64,000 nucleotides of DNA from Microbacterium sp. (GTDB lineage Bacteria > Actinomycetota > Actinomycetes > Actinomycetales > Microbacteriaceae), in assembly GCF_017305435.1 (NCBI RefSeq), contig NZ_JAFKIP010000002.1, positions 372,001 to 436,000 of the forward strand, read 5' to 3'. Both the position numbers and the translations under genes were made by a program. Position 1 is the first letter of the stretch. Each line of letters starts with the position of its first letter. This document shows, piece by piece, positions 15,210-22,447 of the stretch. The notes beneath the pieces are model-generated. The model made no database searches, had not been told where the DNA came from, and saw only the letters and a list, made by a program, of their open reading frames with translations.

Positions 15210-16646
15210 ATGACGAAGATGATCAACCCGGCCCCGAATGGCTGGTTCGTGCGCGGGTGGATCCCTGGCGATCACCGTGGCACCGACTTCGGCTGGTACA
15301 ACGCCGACGTCGACGGCAGCCGCCGTGTCGTTGCGGCTGCGGCGGGCACGGTGATCTCCGAGTCCGTCGGCGGCGGGTACAACGACGGCTGGGGAAACCA
15401 GTACGTCATCGACCACGGTCACGGGATCTTCACGACCTACAACCACCTCGCGACAGGGACGATGCAGGTCGACGTCGGGCAGCGCGTCGAGGCCGGGACC
15501 CACCTCGGCCAGATGGGCGCCACCGGCAAGACGAACGGCGAGACGCACCTTCACTTCGAGGTCCGCGTTGGCGGACCCGGGGCGGACAACCGGGTGGACC
15601 CCGGTCCCTGGCTCGACGGGAGCAAGGAGATTCCCGGTGAGGAGCAGCTTGCCGACTACCAGCGCAAGGTCACGGGTGACGGCGTGTACGAGCGCACCGG
15701 CCCCGGCACGCAGTACGCGCGCACCGGCGATGACCGCGAGTTCCCTGCCGGCGACGTGCTCGACTTCAAGGCCTGGACGCACGGCGAAGCGATCACCCTC
15801 AACGGCGTCACGACCGACGTCTGGTATCAGGGCCGCTACGCCGAGAAGTGGTTCTCCGCGGCGTGCTTCACGTCGCAGTCGACCGCAGGCCTTGCCGCAG
15901 TGGTCTTCACACCCCCCACGGTCCCGCCGACGAACCCCACGCCCACGGGCCCGTCGGATGCGGAGGTCGAGGCGACACACACGCCGCTGCTGGTGACCCC
16001 GGCGGCCGCGGACTGGCCGTCGTGGATTCGGTACGAGCAGCGTATCGACCCGGACGTCACCCCACGCACGAACACGGACGCTGCCGCGTACTACGGGGCC
16101 GAGTACGCGCCCGTCGAGTCGCACACGCACTGGTGGGGTGAGCCGGGCAACGCGGGCACCCACGACTCCAACGTGCGCCATTTCATCGAGTCGGCGGACC
16201 TGTCGGTGAACTTCGTCGTGTCCGCGGGGCGGGTGACGCTGATGGTCCCGCTGAACAAGCTCGCCTTCACCACCGGCCGACGCAACCCCTACGGGTGGAA
16301 GACGGAAAACGACCCGGCACTGACGGATGCCGGCTACCTGACGCTCGGGTTCGTCCACTACCTCGTGGAGAAGCTGAACCCGCACCTGCAGGGCGAGGCG
16401 ATCCGGCTCCACAAGGACTTCCAGAACACGTCGTGCTCGGGCATCGACGTCACCCGGGTCCGGTCGATCGCGGACCAGTTCCGCACGGGCGCACTCGACC
16501 CCGCGACCGGCAAGGCTCCGGTCGCCCCGGCCGAGCCGGAGCCGCCCACGAACCCCGATGACGAGCCGGTCACGGTCGGCTGGCTGAAGCAACTCTTCGA
16601 GGCGATCGTGACGGCCGTGCGCGCGTTCTTCGGGGGTCAGAAGTGA
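15210..16646 (+). CDS. Two-enzyme endolysin: M23 peptidase plus amidase_2-like domain
   Basis: GAGGAGG at 15194-15200 precedes the ATG at 15210. The 478-residue protein starts with an M23 (LytM) metallopeptidase: HRGTD gives zinc ligands His22 and Asp26, and HLHF gives His113 and His115. Residues 150-230 look like an SH3-type wall-binding domain. Residues 255-430 carry an amidase_2-like layout, SHTHWW (His305, His307) and LHKDFQNTSC (His401, Cys409), equivalent to the H...H...C zinc set of T7-lysozyme-type amidases. The end is an amphipathic helix after a Pro-rich linker. It would cut peptidoglycan at both the cross-bridge and the sugar-peptide bond. No signal peptide is seen, so it needs a holin. 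Confidence 0.85.
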   Translation: MTKMINPAPNGWFVRGWIPGDHRGTDFGWYNADVDGSRRVVAAAAGTVISESVGGGYNDGWGNQYVIDHGHGIFTTYNHLATGTMQVDVGQRVEAGTHLGQMGATGKTNGETHLHFEVRVGGPGADNRVDPGPWLDGSKEIPGEEQLADYQRKVTGDGVYERTGPGTQYARTGDDREFPAGDVLDFKAWTHGEAITLNGVTTDVWYQGRYAEKWFSAACFTSQSTAGLAAVVFTPPTVPPTNPTPTGPSDAEVEATHTPLLVTPAAADWPSWIRYEQRIDPDVTPRTNTDAAAYYGAEYAPVESHTHWWGEPGNAGTHDSNVRHFIESADLSVNFVVSAGRVTLMVPLNKLAFTTGRRNPYGWKTENDPALTDAGYLTLGFVHYLVEKLNPHLQGEAIRLHKDFQNTSCSGIDVTRVRSIADQFRTGALDPATGKAPVAPAEPEPPTNPDDEPVTVGWLKQLFEAIVTAVRAFFGGQK

Positions 16647-16774
16647 ACCGGTACGTGCAGGGGCCGCGGCACGCCGCCCGCGGCCCCTACCGGGGGCTGC
16701 TGCTCCCGATGACGGTCCTCGTCGCGCTGCTCGCGGTGGTCGTCGTCGGCGTCGTGTGGATGGTGGTCGCGTGA
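16643..16774 (+). CDS. 43-residue single-span membrane protein in lysis cassette
   Basis: A GTG that overlaps the endolysin stop opens a 43-residue frame. Its second half is one strong membrane helix (LLLPMTVLVALLAVVVVGVVWMVVA) behind a basic N-terminus with several Arg. Its stop overlaps the next start (GTGA), so four lysis genes are chained by stop-start overlaps. It could be a small holin-like or spanin-like helper. A perfect inverted repeat lies within its first codons. The family was not recognised. Confidence 0.62.
   Translation: MNRYVQGPRHAARGPYRGLLLPMTVLVALLAVVVVGVVWMVVA
16660..16687 (+). repeat. Perfect 10-bp inverted repeat at the start of the small lysis gene
   Basis: GGGGCCGCGG at 16660-16669 pairs with CCGCGGCCCC at 16678-16687 around an 8-base loop. 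It starts 14 bases after the endolysin stop. As RNA it would be very stable and could terminate part of the lysin transcripts or limit translation of the small membrane gene. Confidence 0.7.
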
Positions 16775-17232
16775 GTGAGCTTCGACCGGAGCACTGGACC
16801 GCGATCATCGTCGCCGCGCTCTCACTGGTCGGCGTGCTCGGCGGCGGCATGCTCGCCGCCCTCGCGGGCTGGCTCAAGGCGCGCGCCGATCGGCAGCTCG
16901 CCGAAGCGAACCTCGAGGCGCAGCAGGCGGTCACGAAGCAGCAGATCGACCAGCAGATCGATCAGCGGCTCGCCGCCGAGGTCGAACGCCTGAACGGCGA
17001 GCTCGACGACCTCCGCGGGGAGATGGCCGGTCTCACGGCGAAGTTCTCGCAGTGGAAGGCCGCCGTCGCGCGCGTCTTCCACGCGATCGCCGCGCAGTGG
17101 ACGGGCGACGGCGGGCCCGACATCGACCCCGACGACATCGCGATCCTCGAGGACACCATCCCGCTGCGCTGGCTCCGCCGACGCCGCACCACCGCCCCGA
17201 TCTCAACCATCCCCCCGAAGGAGACATCATGA
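16771..17232 (+). CDS. Membrane-anchored coiled-coil protein (DUF2746-like), lysis cassette
   Basis: The GTG overlaps the previous stop as GTGA. The 153-residue product has one membrane helix near the N-terminus (about residues 9-30: AIIVAALSLVGVLGGGMLAALAG) followed by a long charged helix of Ala, Glu and Gln (RQLAEANLEAQQAVTKQQIDQQIDQR, broken into heptads) and a basic, Pro-rich tail. This one-helix-plus-coiled-coil layout resembles the DUF2746 proteins found beside lysins in actinophages and may be a second holin or a holin regulator. Confidence 0.7.
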   Translation: MSELRPEHWTAIIVAALSLVGVLGGGMLAALAGWLKARADRQLAEANLEAQQAVTKQQIDQQIDQRLAAEVERLNGELDDLRGEMAGLTAKFSQWKAAVARVFHAIAAQWTGDGGPDIDPDDIAILEDTIPLRWLRRRRTTAPISTIPPKETS

Positions 17233-17723
17233 AGACCCTGCTGCTCAGCCGCACCTGGTGGCGTGACGCCGCCGCCCGCGCCCTGTACACCGCGATCGCG
17301 ATCGCCGTCCCGTACCTCGGAGCCGCGCTGCTGACCGACGTCCCGTGGCTGACCCTCGCGCTCGCCTCGGCGCTCGGGTTCGTCGCGTCGCTCGCGACGT
17401 CCCTCGCGGGCCTTCCGGAAGCATCCGGTGTCGACCTGCCGTGGTGGCTCGCCGCGCTCGAACGCGTCGTGAAGACGTTCTGCCAGGCGCTCGCTGCCGG
17501 GTTCGTCGGCGCGACGCTGATCACCGACGTCCCGTGGCCGGTCGTGCTGCAGGCTGCAGCCATCTCCGCCCTGACGTCGCTGCTGCGTCTGATCCTCGCA
17601 ACGCTCCCCGCCGACCCGACCCGTGTCATCGACGCCGGTAGGGCGACCGGTCAGCCTGTCGTCATCACCATCGTCCCGCCCGCCGAGATCTCCGCGGACG
17701 ACACCACGCACGGGAAGGGCTGA
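17229..17723 (+). CDS. Holin with internal duplication (r1t-like)
   Basis: The ATG overlaps the previous stop (ATGA). The 164-residue product has four hydrophobic segments made from two similar halves. Each half has a basic/aromatic lead, a first helix, a TDVPW turn (residues 36-40 and 99-103) and a second helix rich in Ala and Leu ending in AGLP or ATLP. One such half resembles a whole r1t-type holin, so the gene seems to be a fused tandem duplicate. It should form the membrane lesion that releases the endolysin. A soluble acidic tail follows residue 130. Confidence 0.78.
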   Translation: MKTLLLSRTWWRDAAARALYTAIAIAVPYLGAALLTDVPWLTLALASALGFVASLATSLAGLPEASGVDLPWWLAALERVVKTFCQALAAGFVGATLITDVPWPVVLQAAAISALTSLLRLILATLPADPTRVIDAGRATGQPVVITIVPPAEISADDTTHGKG

Positions 17724-17724
17724 G

Positions 17725-19599
17725 ATGCCGGTCCAGGACAAGTTCGAAGGCCCCATCGCCTACAACCCTGCTGGCGGCACTGACGGTGCTGGGGCGCTCG
17801 TGCCATCGGCGGAGTTCCAGGTGTTCGACGTCGCCGACTCCTCGTTCTCCACCCCGCTGGCGGTGTTCGACCCGGCCACCGGTGTGACGATCAACCCTCT
17901 CCGCTCGTCCGCGGTCGGTGTGCTGCCCGACTTTCAGGTCGCCGGCGCCCGCCGTGAGGTCCTCGTCCGGTCGGGGAGCTTCGTCACCCGCCTGACCTCC
18001 AAGTACGGTGTCGTGTTCGAAGCGGGCCTCGACCCGGAGACCGTGCAGGCCGCGATCGCCGCCGGCACCGCAGCGGAGACCGCACGCGCCGCCGCGGTCC
18101 TGGCGAAGACGGATGCCGAGGCGGCGGCCGCCGAGGTCGCGGATGTTGTCGCGACGAACGACGGCATCATGAAGGCCGTCGCCGAGAACCCGGAGTCCGC
18201 GTTCTCGATTGAACTATCCCGCACGATGGGGGCGGAGGCCGCTGATCCGGACTCGCCGCTCGGAACTGAATTGCGCGCCACCTTTGCCCCGCCAGTCGGG
18301 ATGTTGGTGCAGATGCTCGGGATCATCCGAGCGCGTAAGCGTGGCTACCGGCTCATGGTGATCGGGGATTCGACATCCTGGTACAGCACCCCGTCGTCGT
18401 GGCTTCGACGGCTCCCGACCGCGCTGGCGGCGCTGTTCCCATGGCTGACGATCGAACTCCGAATCTGGGATGACGCAACCGCGCCCGGCTCGTACACGTC
18501 CGTGCAGACCATCAACGGCACTACGTCGCAGAAACTCATGATCTATGGGTACGTCCGCTCGTCCATGACGTTCGACTATTTCGCGGATGATGCGCGCCGC
18601 TCAGTCGCGTTTCCGGTCGCCATGGACGGCGTGTGGGTCGCGCTCGGTCACAACGAGAACAACCCCGGCATGGCATCCGAGTCGGGGTTTGGTATCACTG
18701 CTCTCCGAGCGTTCTCGAAAGCCGCACTCCACCTGGAGTTGTACCGGGCGTATGCCGGGAACGCGCCGATGCTCGTGATGTCACAGAACGCGATCACCAC
18801 CAATGCAGGAGCGCCAGAGCAGTGGGCGGCGATCTATCAGCGGATCTGTGCCGACCGGGGCTACGGATTCCTTGACGTCGCCGCTGCGTTCAATGCGGAC
18901 CCTCGCGGGGTGGCTGCGCTGCTGCTGGGCGATGGACTCCACCCGAACGCGGACGGGCATCAGCTATGGCTGGCCGTAGTAGTTGGTGCCCTCGCGGCAT
19001 CCAGCTCGGCGGCTTCGCAGATCATCGCATCCGCCACGCCCACGATCACACTGCCCGGATTGTCCGGCATTGCCTGGGTTCCACCGTCCTCCACGACACC
19101 GGCTGGTAGCGGTCTGAACAACCTGTTGCAAAGCAGAGACAACACGACCAAGCTGCCCGCTGGATGGGTCGGGACGAATGTCACCGTCACGGAGACGACC
19201 GACATCATCGGCGAGACGGGGCACAGGTGCCTGAAGCTCGTGAAAACTGACCCCGCTCAACCGGCGCGGATCGAGCAATACCTGAACTACGCCGCACTGC
19301 GCGGCAAGACGATCACCGCAGGATTCCGCATCCACGTGCCGTCAGGGCAGGGGAACACGGTCGGCGTCGCGGAGCTTCAAGGCGACGATGGCACGGGCAC
19401 GTCGATCAGTTACACGTCGCCCGCGTGGGGTCAGTTCGATCAGTGGTTCTGGCGCACCGCAATGCTCCGCCTCCCGAACGGCACCAACATGATCCGCCGC
19501 CGTATCTGGCTCGACCAGGCCGGGACCGACACCGACGCTACTCTGTACCTTGACCGAGCCTCACTCGCCATCGGCGGATACCCCTATGAGGCCGCGTGA
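17725..19599 (+). CDS. Tail fibre with SGNH/GDSL hydrolase domain
   Basis: The ATG follows the holin stop by one base, with GGAAGGG just upstream. Residues 1-110 are a phage fibre attachment domain (VPSAEFQVFDVADSSFSTPL ... VRSGSFVTRLTSKYGVVF); 115-190 are Ala-rich helix; 205-420 are an SGNH hydrolase with GDS (Asp215-Ser216), GHNEN (block III Asn) and DGLHP (Asp403, His406); 440-624 are a carbohydrate-binding-like beta domain (jelly-roll style strands near the end). The enzyme probably deacetylates or cleaves esters on the host wall polymer during adsorption. Third-position GC drops after about 18,200, hinting that the enzyme and binding parts were swapped in from another source. Confidence 0.83.
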   Translation: MPVQDKFEGPIAYNPAGGTDGAGALVPSAEFQVFDVADSSFSTPLAVFDPATGVTINPLRSSAVGVLPDFQVAGARREVLVRSGSFVTRLTSKYGVVFEAGLDPETVQAAIAAGTAAETARAAAVLAKTDAEAAAAEVADVVATNDGIMKAVAENPESAFSIELSRTMGAEAADPDSPLGTELRATFAPPVGMLVQMLGIIRARKRGYRLMVIGDSTSWYSTPSSWLRRLPTALAALFPWLTIELRIWDDATAPGSYTSVQTINGTTSQKLMIYGYVRSSMTFDYFADDARRSVAFPVAMDGVWVALGHNENNPGMASESGFGITALRAFSKAALHLELYRAYAGNAPMLVMSQNAITTNAGAPEQWAAIYQRICADRGYGFLDVAAAFNADPRGVAALLLGDGLHPNADGHQLWLAVVVGALAASSSAASQIIASATPTITLPGLSGIAWVPPSSTTPAGSGLNNLLQSRDNTTKLPAGWVGTNVTVTETTDIIGETGHRCLKLVKTDPAQPARIEQYLNYAALRGKTITAGFRIHVPSGQGNTVGVAELQGDDGTGTSISYTSPAWGQFDQWFWRTAMLRLPNGTNMIRRRIWLDQAGTDTDATLYLDRASLAIGGYPYEAA

Positions 19600-19614
19600 T
19601 GTGCGGACCGGTCG

Positions 19615-20433
19615 TTAGCCGGCGAGCGTGTTCAGATCGGTTATGAGGCGTTCCGCGAATACTCGATAGCCATCAGCGGAGGGGTGGTTATCTGCCCCGA
19701 TCACAGTCGAGATGTTCTGAGCGTTGAACCACGACTCGTCTTGCGGTGAGATGAAGTAGACGTCCGTCTTGGCTTGGGCGGCGGCCCGGATTCCCGAGCT
19801 CACGTTCGCATTGGAGGGCGTAACCGGAATCACCGCCGTTGAAGGACCGATGACGACGATCGGAACGCCGGGATACTTTTCATTGAGTCCATCGATCGTT
19901 CGTTTGGCTGCTTCCCTGACCTCCACGGAGCCAGAGCCTTCGTCGTTCAAACCACCCTGAAGGATGATGATGCTCGGCGGCTCAATGGGAAGAAGTGGTA
20001 TCCGGTCCGGGTAAAGCGTCCCGCCATCGCCCCGATTCTGCGTGTACCCAGTGCCCTGCTCTCCATAGTTGGCGGCGACCCACCCGAATGCGTCCGCCAC
20101 GATGGGGACATAACCTTCGGTGTCGTCGACGCTTTGTCCGAACGTCCAGGAGTCGCCGACAAACATGGCCGTAGACCCGGGTGGCGGCAGTACGAGCGGG
20201 GCCGCAGTGGGCGTCGGGGTTGGGGTTGGGGTCGAGAAGTCGAACGATGCACTCGGACGCGGCGTGTGCGTTGAGGCGACCGTCGTGCGAGGCATCTGCG
20301 ATATCCCGAAGCCAACCATAGCGACGATGGCGACCACGGCGGAGACGATGAGCCACATCGGTGCTCCGCCGTACTCCTGACGCCAGAACCCGCCCGGTTG
20401 TGAACTCGATCGTCGGTGCCTCGTCTTCCGCAT
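19615..20433 (-). CDS. Membrane-anchored SGNH/GDSL hydrolase (prophage accessory gene)
   Basis: The 272-residue product starts at an ATG 7 bases from a TAGGAT box, so it is probably leaderless. It has a basic cytoplasmic tail, one membrane helix (residues 27-45), a Pro/Ser/Thr linker with a TP run (about 57-78) and an extracellular SGNH domain with FVGDSWTFG (Asp94-Ser95) and DNHPSADGY (Asp248, His250). It faces the tail fibre gene tail-to-tail with a 15-base gap. The domain should remove ester groups, such as O-acetyl, from cell-surface polymers. Expression from its own promoter on the opposite strand suggests action in the lysogen, perhaps altering the phage receptor. Confidence 0.83.
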   Translation of the reverse strand: MRKTRHRRSSSQPGGFWRQEYGGAPMWLIVSAVVAIVAMVGFGISQMPRTTVASTHTPRPSASFDFSTPTPTPTPTAAPLVLPPPGSTAMFVGDSWTFGQSVDDTEGYVPIVADAFGWVAANYGEQGTGYTQNRGDGGTLYPDRIPLLPIEPPSIIILQGGLNDEGSGSVEVREAAKRTIDGLNEKYPGVPIVVIGPSTAVIPVTPSNANVSSGIRAAAQAKTDVYFISPQDESWFNAQNISTVIGADNHPSADGYRVFAERLITDLNTLAG

Positions 20434-20440
20434 GCGCACG

Positions 20441-20446
20441 ATCCTA
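20441..20446 (-). promoter_or_regulatory. Leaderless-type -10 for the membrane SGNH hydrolase
   Basis: On the minus strand TAGGAT is followed by 7 bases and the ATG at 20433. No Shine-Dalgarno is present. The -35 is not clear. Confidence 0.6.
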
Positions 20447-20550
20447 CCGAGCGCGGAAACACCCACTGCTCCACCTCGCGCCCGCAGCGGATGCGAACCT
20501 TGTCGACCTGGTCACCGAACGAGCATGATGATCAATCAAGGAGGCCCAGC

Positions 20551-20796
20551 ATGATCACGAAGGATCAGTTCGAGGCTTTACAGCGTGGAGTTCCGACCCG
20601 GGCGTATCTGCTGGATTCTGGGCGGCGCGTTATCGTGCAGTGCCTCTGTGGTTGGCCTGGGGATAATGGCGAACCCGGTTGCGAAGGATGGGCGATGGTC
20701 CCTCCGGAAGATGCAGCAGGGTGGAATCCAGAGTTGGGCCGTGTGACCAACTGGAGGGCGCACGACGCACATATCGAGCGCCAGCCGGAGGGCTAG
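20551..20796 (+). CDS. 81-residue protein with Cys motif, function unknown
   Basis: AAGGAGG at 20538-20544 gives a strong ribosome-binding site 6 bases before the ATG. The product has VQCLCGWPGDNGEPGCEGW at about residues 30-48, three Cys in a small loop-like segment flanked by Trp, which might bind a metal but lacks a fourth obvious ligand. The rest is polar with no membrane helix. The DNA is less GC-rich than the structural genes. The gene lies in the accessory end of the prophage. No family was recognised. Confidence 0.6.
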   Translation: MITKDQFEALQRGVPTRAYLLDSGRRVIVQCLCGWPGDNGEPGCEGWAMVPPEDAAGWNPELGRVTNWRAHDAHIERQPEG

Positions 20797-20877
20797 ACGA
20801 AGTTCCGCATTCGACCGCATCCGCACGATCACCCCACCTGACCACTACTCCACCGATAGTTCAACATCACGACACAG

Positions 20878-20914
20878 CCCCCGGCTGCCTCACCCTGAGG
20901 CGGCCGGGGGTTTT
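20878..20914 (+). terminator. Strong rho-independent terminator
   Basis: A 15-bp stem (left arm 20878-20892, right arm 20896-20910, one GU pair) with a CCC loop is followed by TTTT at 20911-20914. It is the clearest intrinsic terminator in the prophage and isolates the 81-residue gene from the next promoter. Confidence 0.88.
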
Positions 20915-20954
20915 CGCTGTTCGCGTCCCGCGACGGGTGAAGGGCGGCCGTCGA

Positions 20955-20960
20955 TAGAGT
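20955..20960 (+). promoter_or_regulatory. Leaderless-type -10 for the 77-residue gene
   Basis: TAGAGT ends 7 bases before the ATG at 20968. It follows a strong terminator, so this gene must have its own promoter. No ribosome-binding site is seen. Confidence 0.62.
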
Positions 20961-20967
20961 GCCAGCC

Positions 20968-21201
20968 ATGATCCAGGTCTTCCTCGCAGGTCAGCACGCG
21001 CACACCCTCGCGACCATCGAGCATCTCGACTCGCCGCCGGATGAGCTCGAGTATGGCGGAACGTGGTGGGTACGAAGTGGCGATGCGCCCCGACACACAG
21101 TCAGCGGCGGGCAGGCGCTGCCCAGCGTGTCCCCCTTGCTGCCGATGTACATCCCGCGTGATCTGAAGCGGCGTCCTGACCCGGTAGAGACTCGGCTGTA
21201 G
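20968..21201 (+). CDS. 77-residue prophage accessory protein, function unknown
   Basis: The gene is enclosed by a terminator upstream and a hairpin terminator downstream, so it forms its own one-gene transcription unit with a leaderless-type promoter. The sequence (MIQVFLAGQHAHTLATIEHLDSPPDELEYGGTWW split) has a small strand-helix start, a Trp pair and a basic Pro-rich end. No membrane helix, Cys pair or known motif is seen. Its independent expression signals make it a likely lysogenic gene. Confidence 0.62.
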   Translation: MIQVFLAGQHAHTLATIEHLDSPPDELEYGGTWWVRSGDAPRHTVSGGQALPSVSPLLPMYIPRDLKRRPDPVETRL

Positions 21202-21211
21202 TCCGACACAT

Positions 21212-21256
21212 GAAACCGCCCATGGCGAGCCTCGCGGCTCCGCTGGGGGCGGTTTC
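21212..21256 (+). terminator. Branched hairpin terminator after the 77-residue gene
   Basis: GAAACCGCCC at 21212-21221 pairs with GGGCGGTTTC at 21247-21256 over 10 bp. A second small stem (GAGCC with GGCTC) lies inside the loop. A TTT within the right arm follows the GC part, a common actinobacterial terminator shape. Confidence 0.7.
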
Positions 21257-21281
21257 GTCGTACGCGTGGGATCATCTCGAC

Positions 21282-21557
21282 ATGGCGAAACGTGAGCGCT
21301 CGAGGGAAGTTGCTGAGGCGCTCGCCGCGCTCGGCGACACGAAGTACTACGACCGGATCTCCAACGAACTGCTCGAGATACTCATCGCCTACGGCCCGCC
21401 CATGCGCGAGCCGAAGTTCAAGGGCAACCACGAAGAGTATCTGCTCGCCGTCAACGCCTACTTGAGGATCGCGCAGACGCAGGAAGCAAAAGACCGAGCC
21501 GCTGCGCTTGCCGCCTATTTCGGCTTCACCGAGGAGCCGTCCCCGTCCGGTGGGTGA
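21282..21557 (+). CDS. 91-residue helical prophage protein, function unknown
   Basis: The start at 21282 is chosen because the upstream part of the frame is the terminator hairpin. A TGGGAT box 9 bases upstream could be a weak leaderless promoter. The product is largely helical with many Ala, Glu and Arg (REVAEALAALGDTKYYDRISNELLEIL, then VNAYLRIAQTQEAKDRAAALAAYFGF). Its gene end overlaps the end of the opposite-strand gene by 32 bases. It resembles small terminase-like or head proteins in composition only. No family was recognised. Confidence 0.6.
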   Translation: MAKRERSREVAEALAALGDTKYYDRISNELLEILIAYGPPMREPKFKGNHEEYLLAVNAYLRIAQTQEAKDRAAALAAYFGFTEEPSPSGG

Positions 21558-21846
21558 CGGCGTTGCGCCAGACGACGACGCTGCGGGTGCCGCGGTCCGT
21601 GTTCCATTCGACGATCACGACGCGGTCGTTCCATCCGGTCGCGACCGCGGGGACGCGCTCCGCGGCGTCGTGCGGCCACGTGATCCACGCCCACACTGAC
21701 GGTCGCGTCTGACCCTGCGGCACCCATTCGATGGGGTTCGGGCCGTACGCCTGCTGCGGGAGGGTGCAGGGTGGGTCGGGTGACGCTGCGAGTTTCTCCG
21801 CGGAGCGTTGCGCGTAGTACTCCTCGTACCGTCTGCTGGTCCCCAT
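21526..21846 (-). CDS. 106-residue prophage protein, function unknown
   Basis: The gene starts at an ATG with GGAAGGA about 11 bases upstream on the minus strand. The product has a basic Tyr/Arg-rich N-terminus (SRRYEEYYAQRSAEKL), a Pro-rich middle, and a strand-rich core (VWAWITWPHDAAERVPAVATGWNDRVVIVEW) with a Trp pattern and a basic tail. Its 3' end overlaps the plus-strand 91-residue gene by 32 bases. It follows the zinc-ribbon gene on the same strand and may share its transcript. No family was recognised. Confidence 0.65.
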   Translation of the reverse strand: MGTSRRYEEYYAQRSAEKLAASPDPPCTLPQQAYGPNPIEWVPQGQTRPSVWAWITWPHDAAERVPAVATGWNDRVVIVEWNTDRGTRSVVVWRNAVTHRTGTAPR

Positions 21847-21879
21847 GGCCGGCTGTTCCTTCCTCCGGCCGAGGCGAGT

Positions 21880-22035
21880 CTACGGCTGAGGGTCGGACAT
21901 GTGGGACGGCATTGACTCGATGAATACGTGCCCGCACGCCCGGCATTCGAACCCACGCCGCAACGATCTGAGGACGGTGCCGCACGTCGGGCACACGGGC
22001 TGCACCGCATCGCCGAGGCCGTCATCGCTGATCAT
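21880..22035 (-). CDS. 51-residue zinc-ribbon protein
   Basis: The ATG at 22035 lies 6 bases from a TACCCT box on the minus strand. The product has two CxxC knuckles, CPTCG and CRACG, 16 residues apart with a basic spacer (VLRSLRRGFE), the layout of a treble-clef or rubredoxin-type zinc ribbon. Such mini-proteins bind nucleic acid or act as adaptors. It is followed by the 106-residue gene on the same strand and diverges from the DUF3263-like gene. It is too short for most gene finders but has both a motif and a promoter. Confidence 0.7.
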   Translation of the reverse strand: MISDDGLGDAVQPVCPTCGTVLRSLRRGFECRACGHVFIESMPSHMSDPQP

Positions 22036-22041
22036 CACGTC

Positions 22042-22075
22042 AGGGTACGGGAACGTCGGAACCCCGCGGCAGGAT
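22042..22075. promoter_or_regulatory. Divergent leaderless-type promoters
   Basis: TACCCT (minus strand, 22042-22047) stands 6 bases from the zinc-ribbon ATG, and CAGGAT (plus strand, 22070-22075) stands 7 bases from the ATG at 22083. The two -10 boxes are 22 bases apart, so one protein bound between them could affect both genes. Confidence 0.5.
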
Positions 22076-22082
22076 CATCCAC

Positions 22083-22292
22083 ATGCCCACCGTCCCCCAA
22101 CTCCTCGACTTCGCCTCCCGTCACCCGAACATTCGCGGGACGGTGGAGGAACGCATCCGGACTGAGCTCGGTGTGACACCGGCGCGGTACTGCGTGCTCC
22201 TGCACCGTGCGGCCGCGTCTCTGGAGGGGCAGTCACACGACGCCATCACCGCGCACAGGGTCCTCCGGCAGCTCTCAGGCGTGTCGGGGTGA
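22083..22292 (+). CDS. 69-residue DUF3263-like helix-turn-helix protein
   Basis: The sequence VPQLLDFASRHPNIRGTVEERIRTELGVTPARYCVLLHRAA matches the shape of the DUF3263 family (a helical unit in which a GxTxxRYxxLL-type turn follows an ILxFExxW-type helix), common in actinobacteria and their phages. The family looks like a small DNA-binding domain. The gene is the last one before attR, with a leaderless-type -10 (CAGGAT) 7 bases before the ATG. It may be a regulator or excision-related factor. Confidence 0.7.
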   Translation: MPTVPQLLDFASRHPNIRGTVEERIRTELGVTPARYCVLLHRAAASLEGQSHDAITAHRVLRQLSGVSG

Positions 22293-22447
22293 CCGACTCC
22301 GCTGGTTCCCGCGGATCCGCGATTTACTCGACGTTTTGAGCCACAGATCGCCCCCAATCACCCCGACCGATCACGACTTGAAGGCGCGTGATTCCGCGCG
22401 AAACCCGTCCATTCACGCCCGCTCCCAACTCACCATCAGGCGAACTC

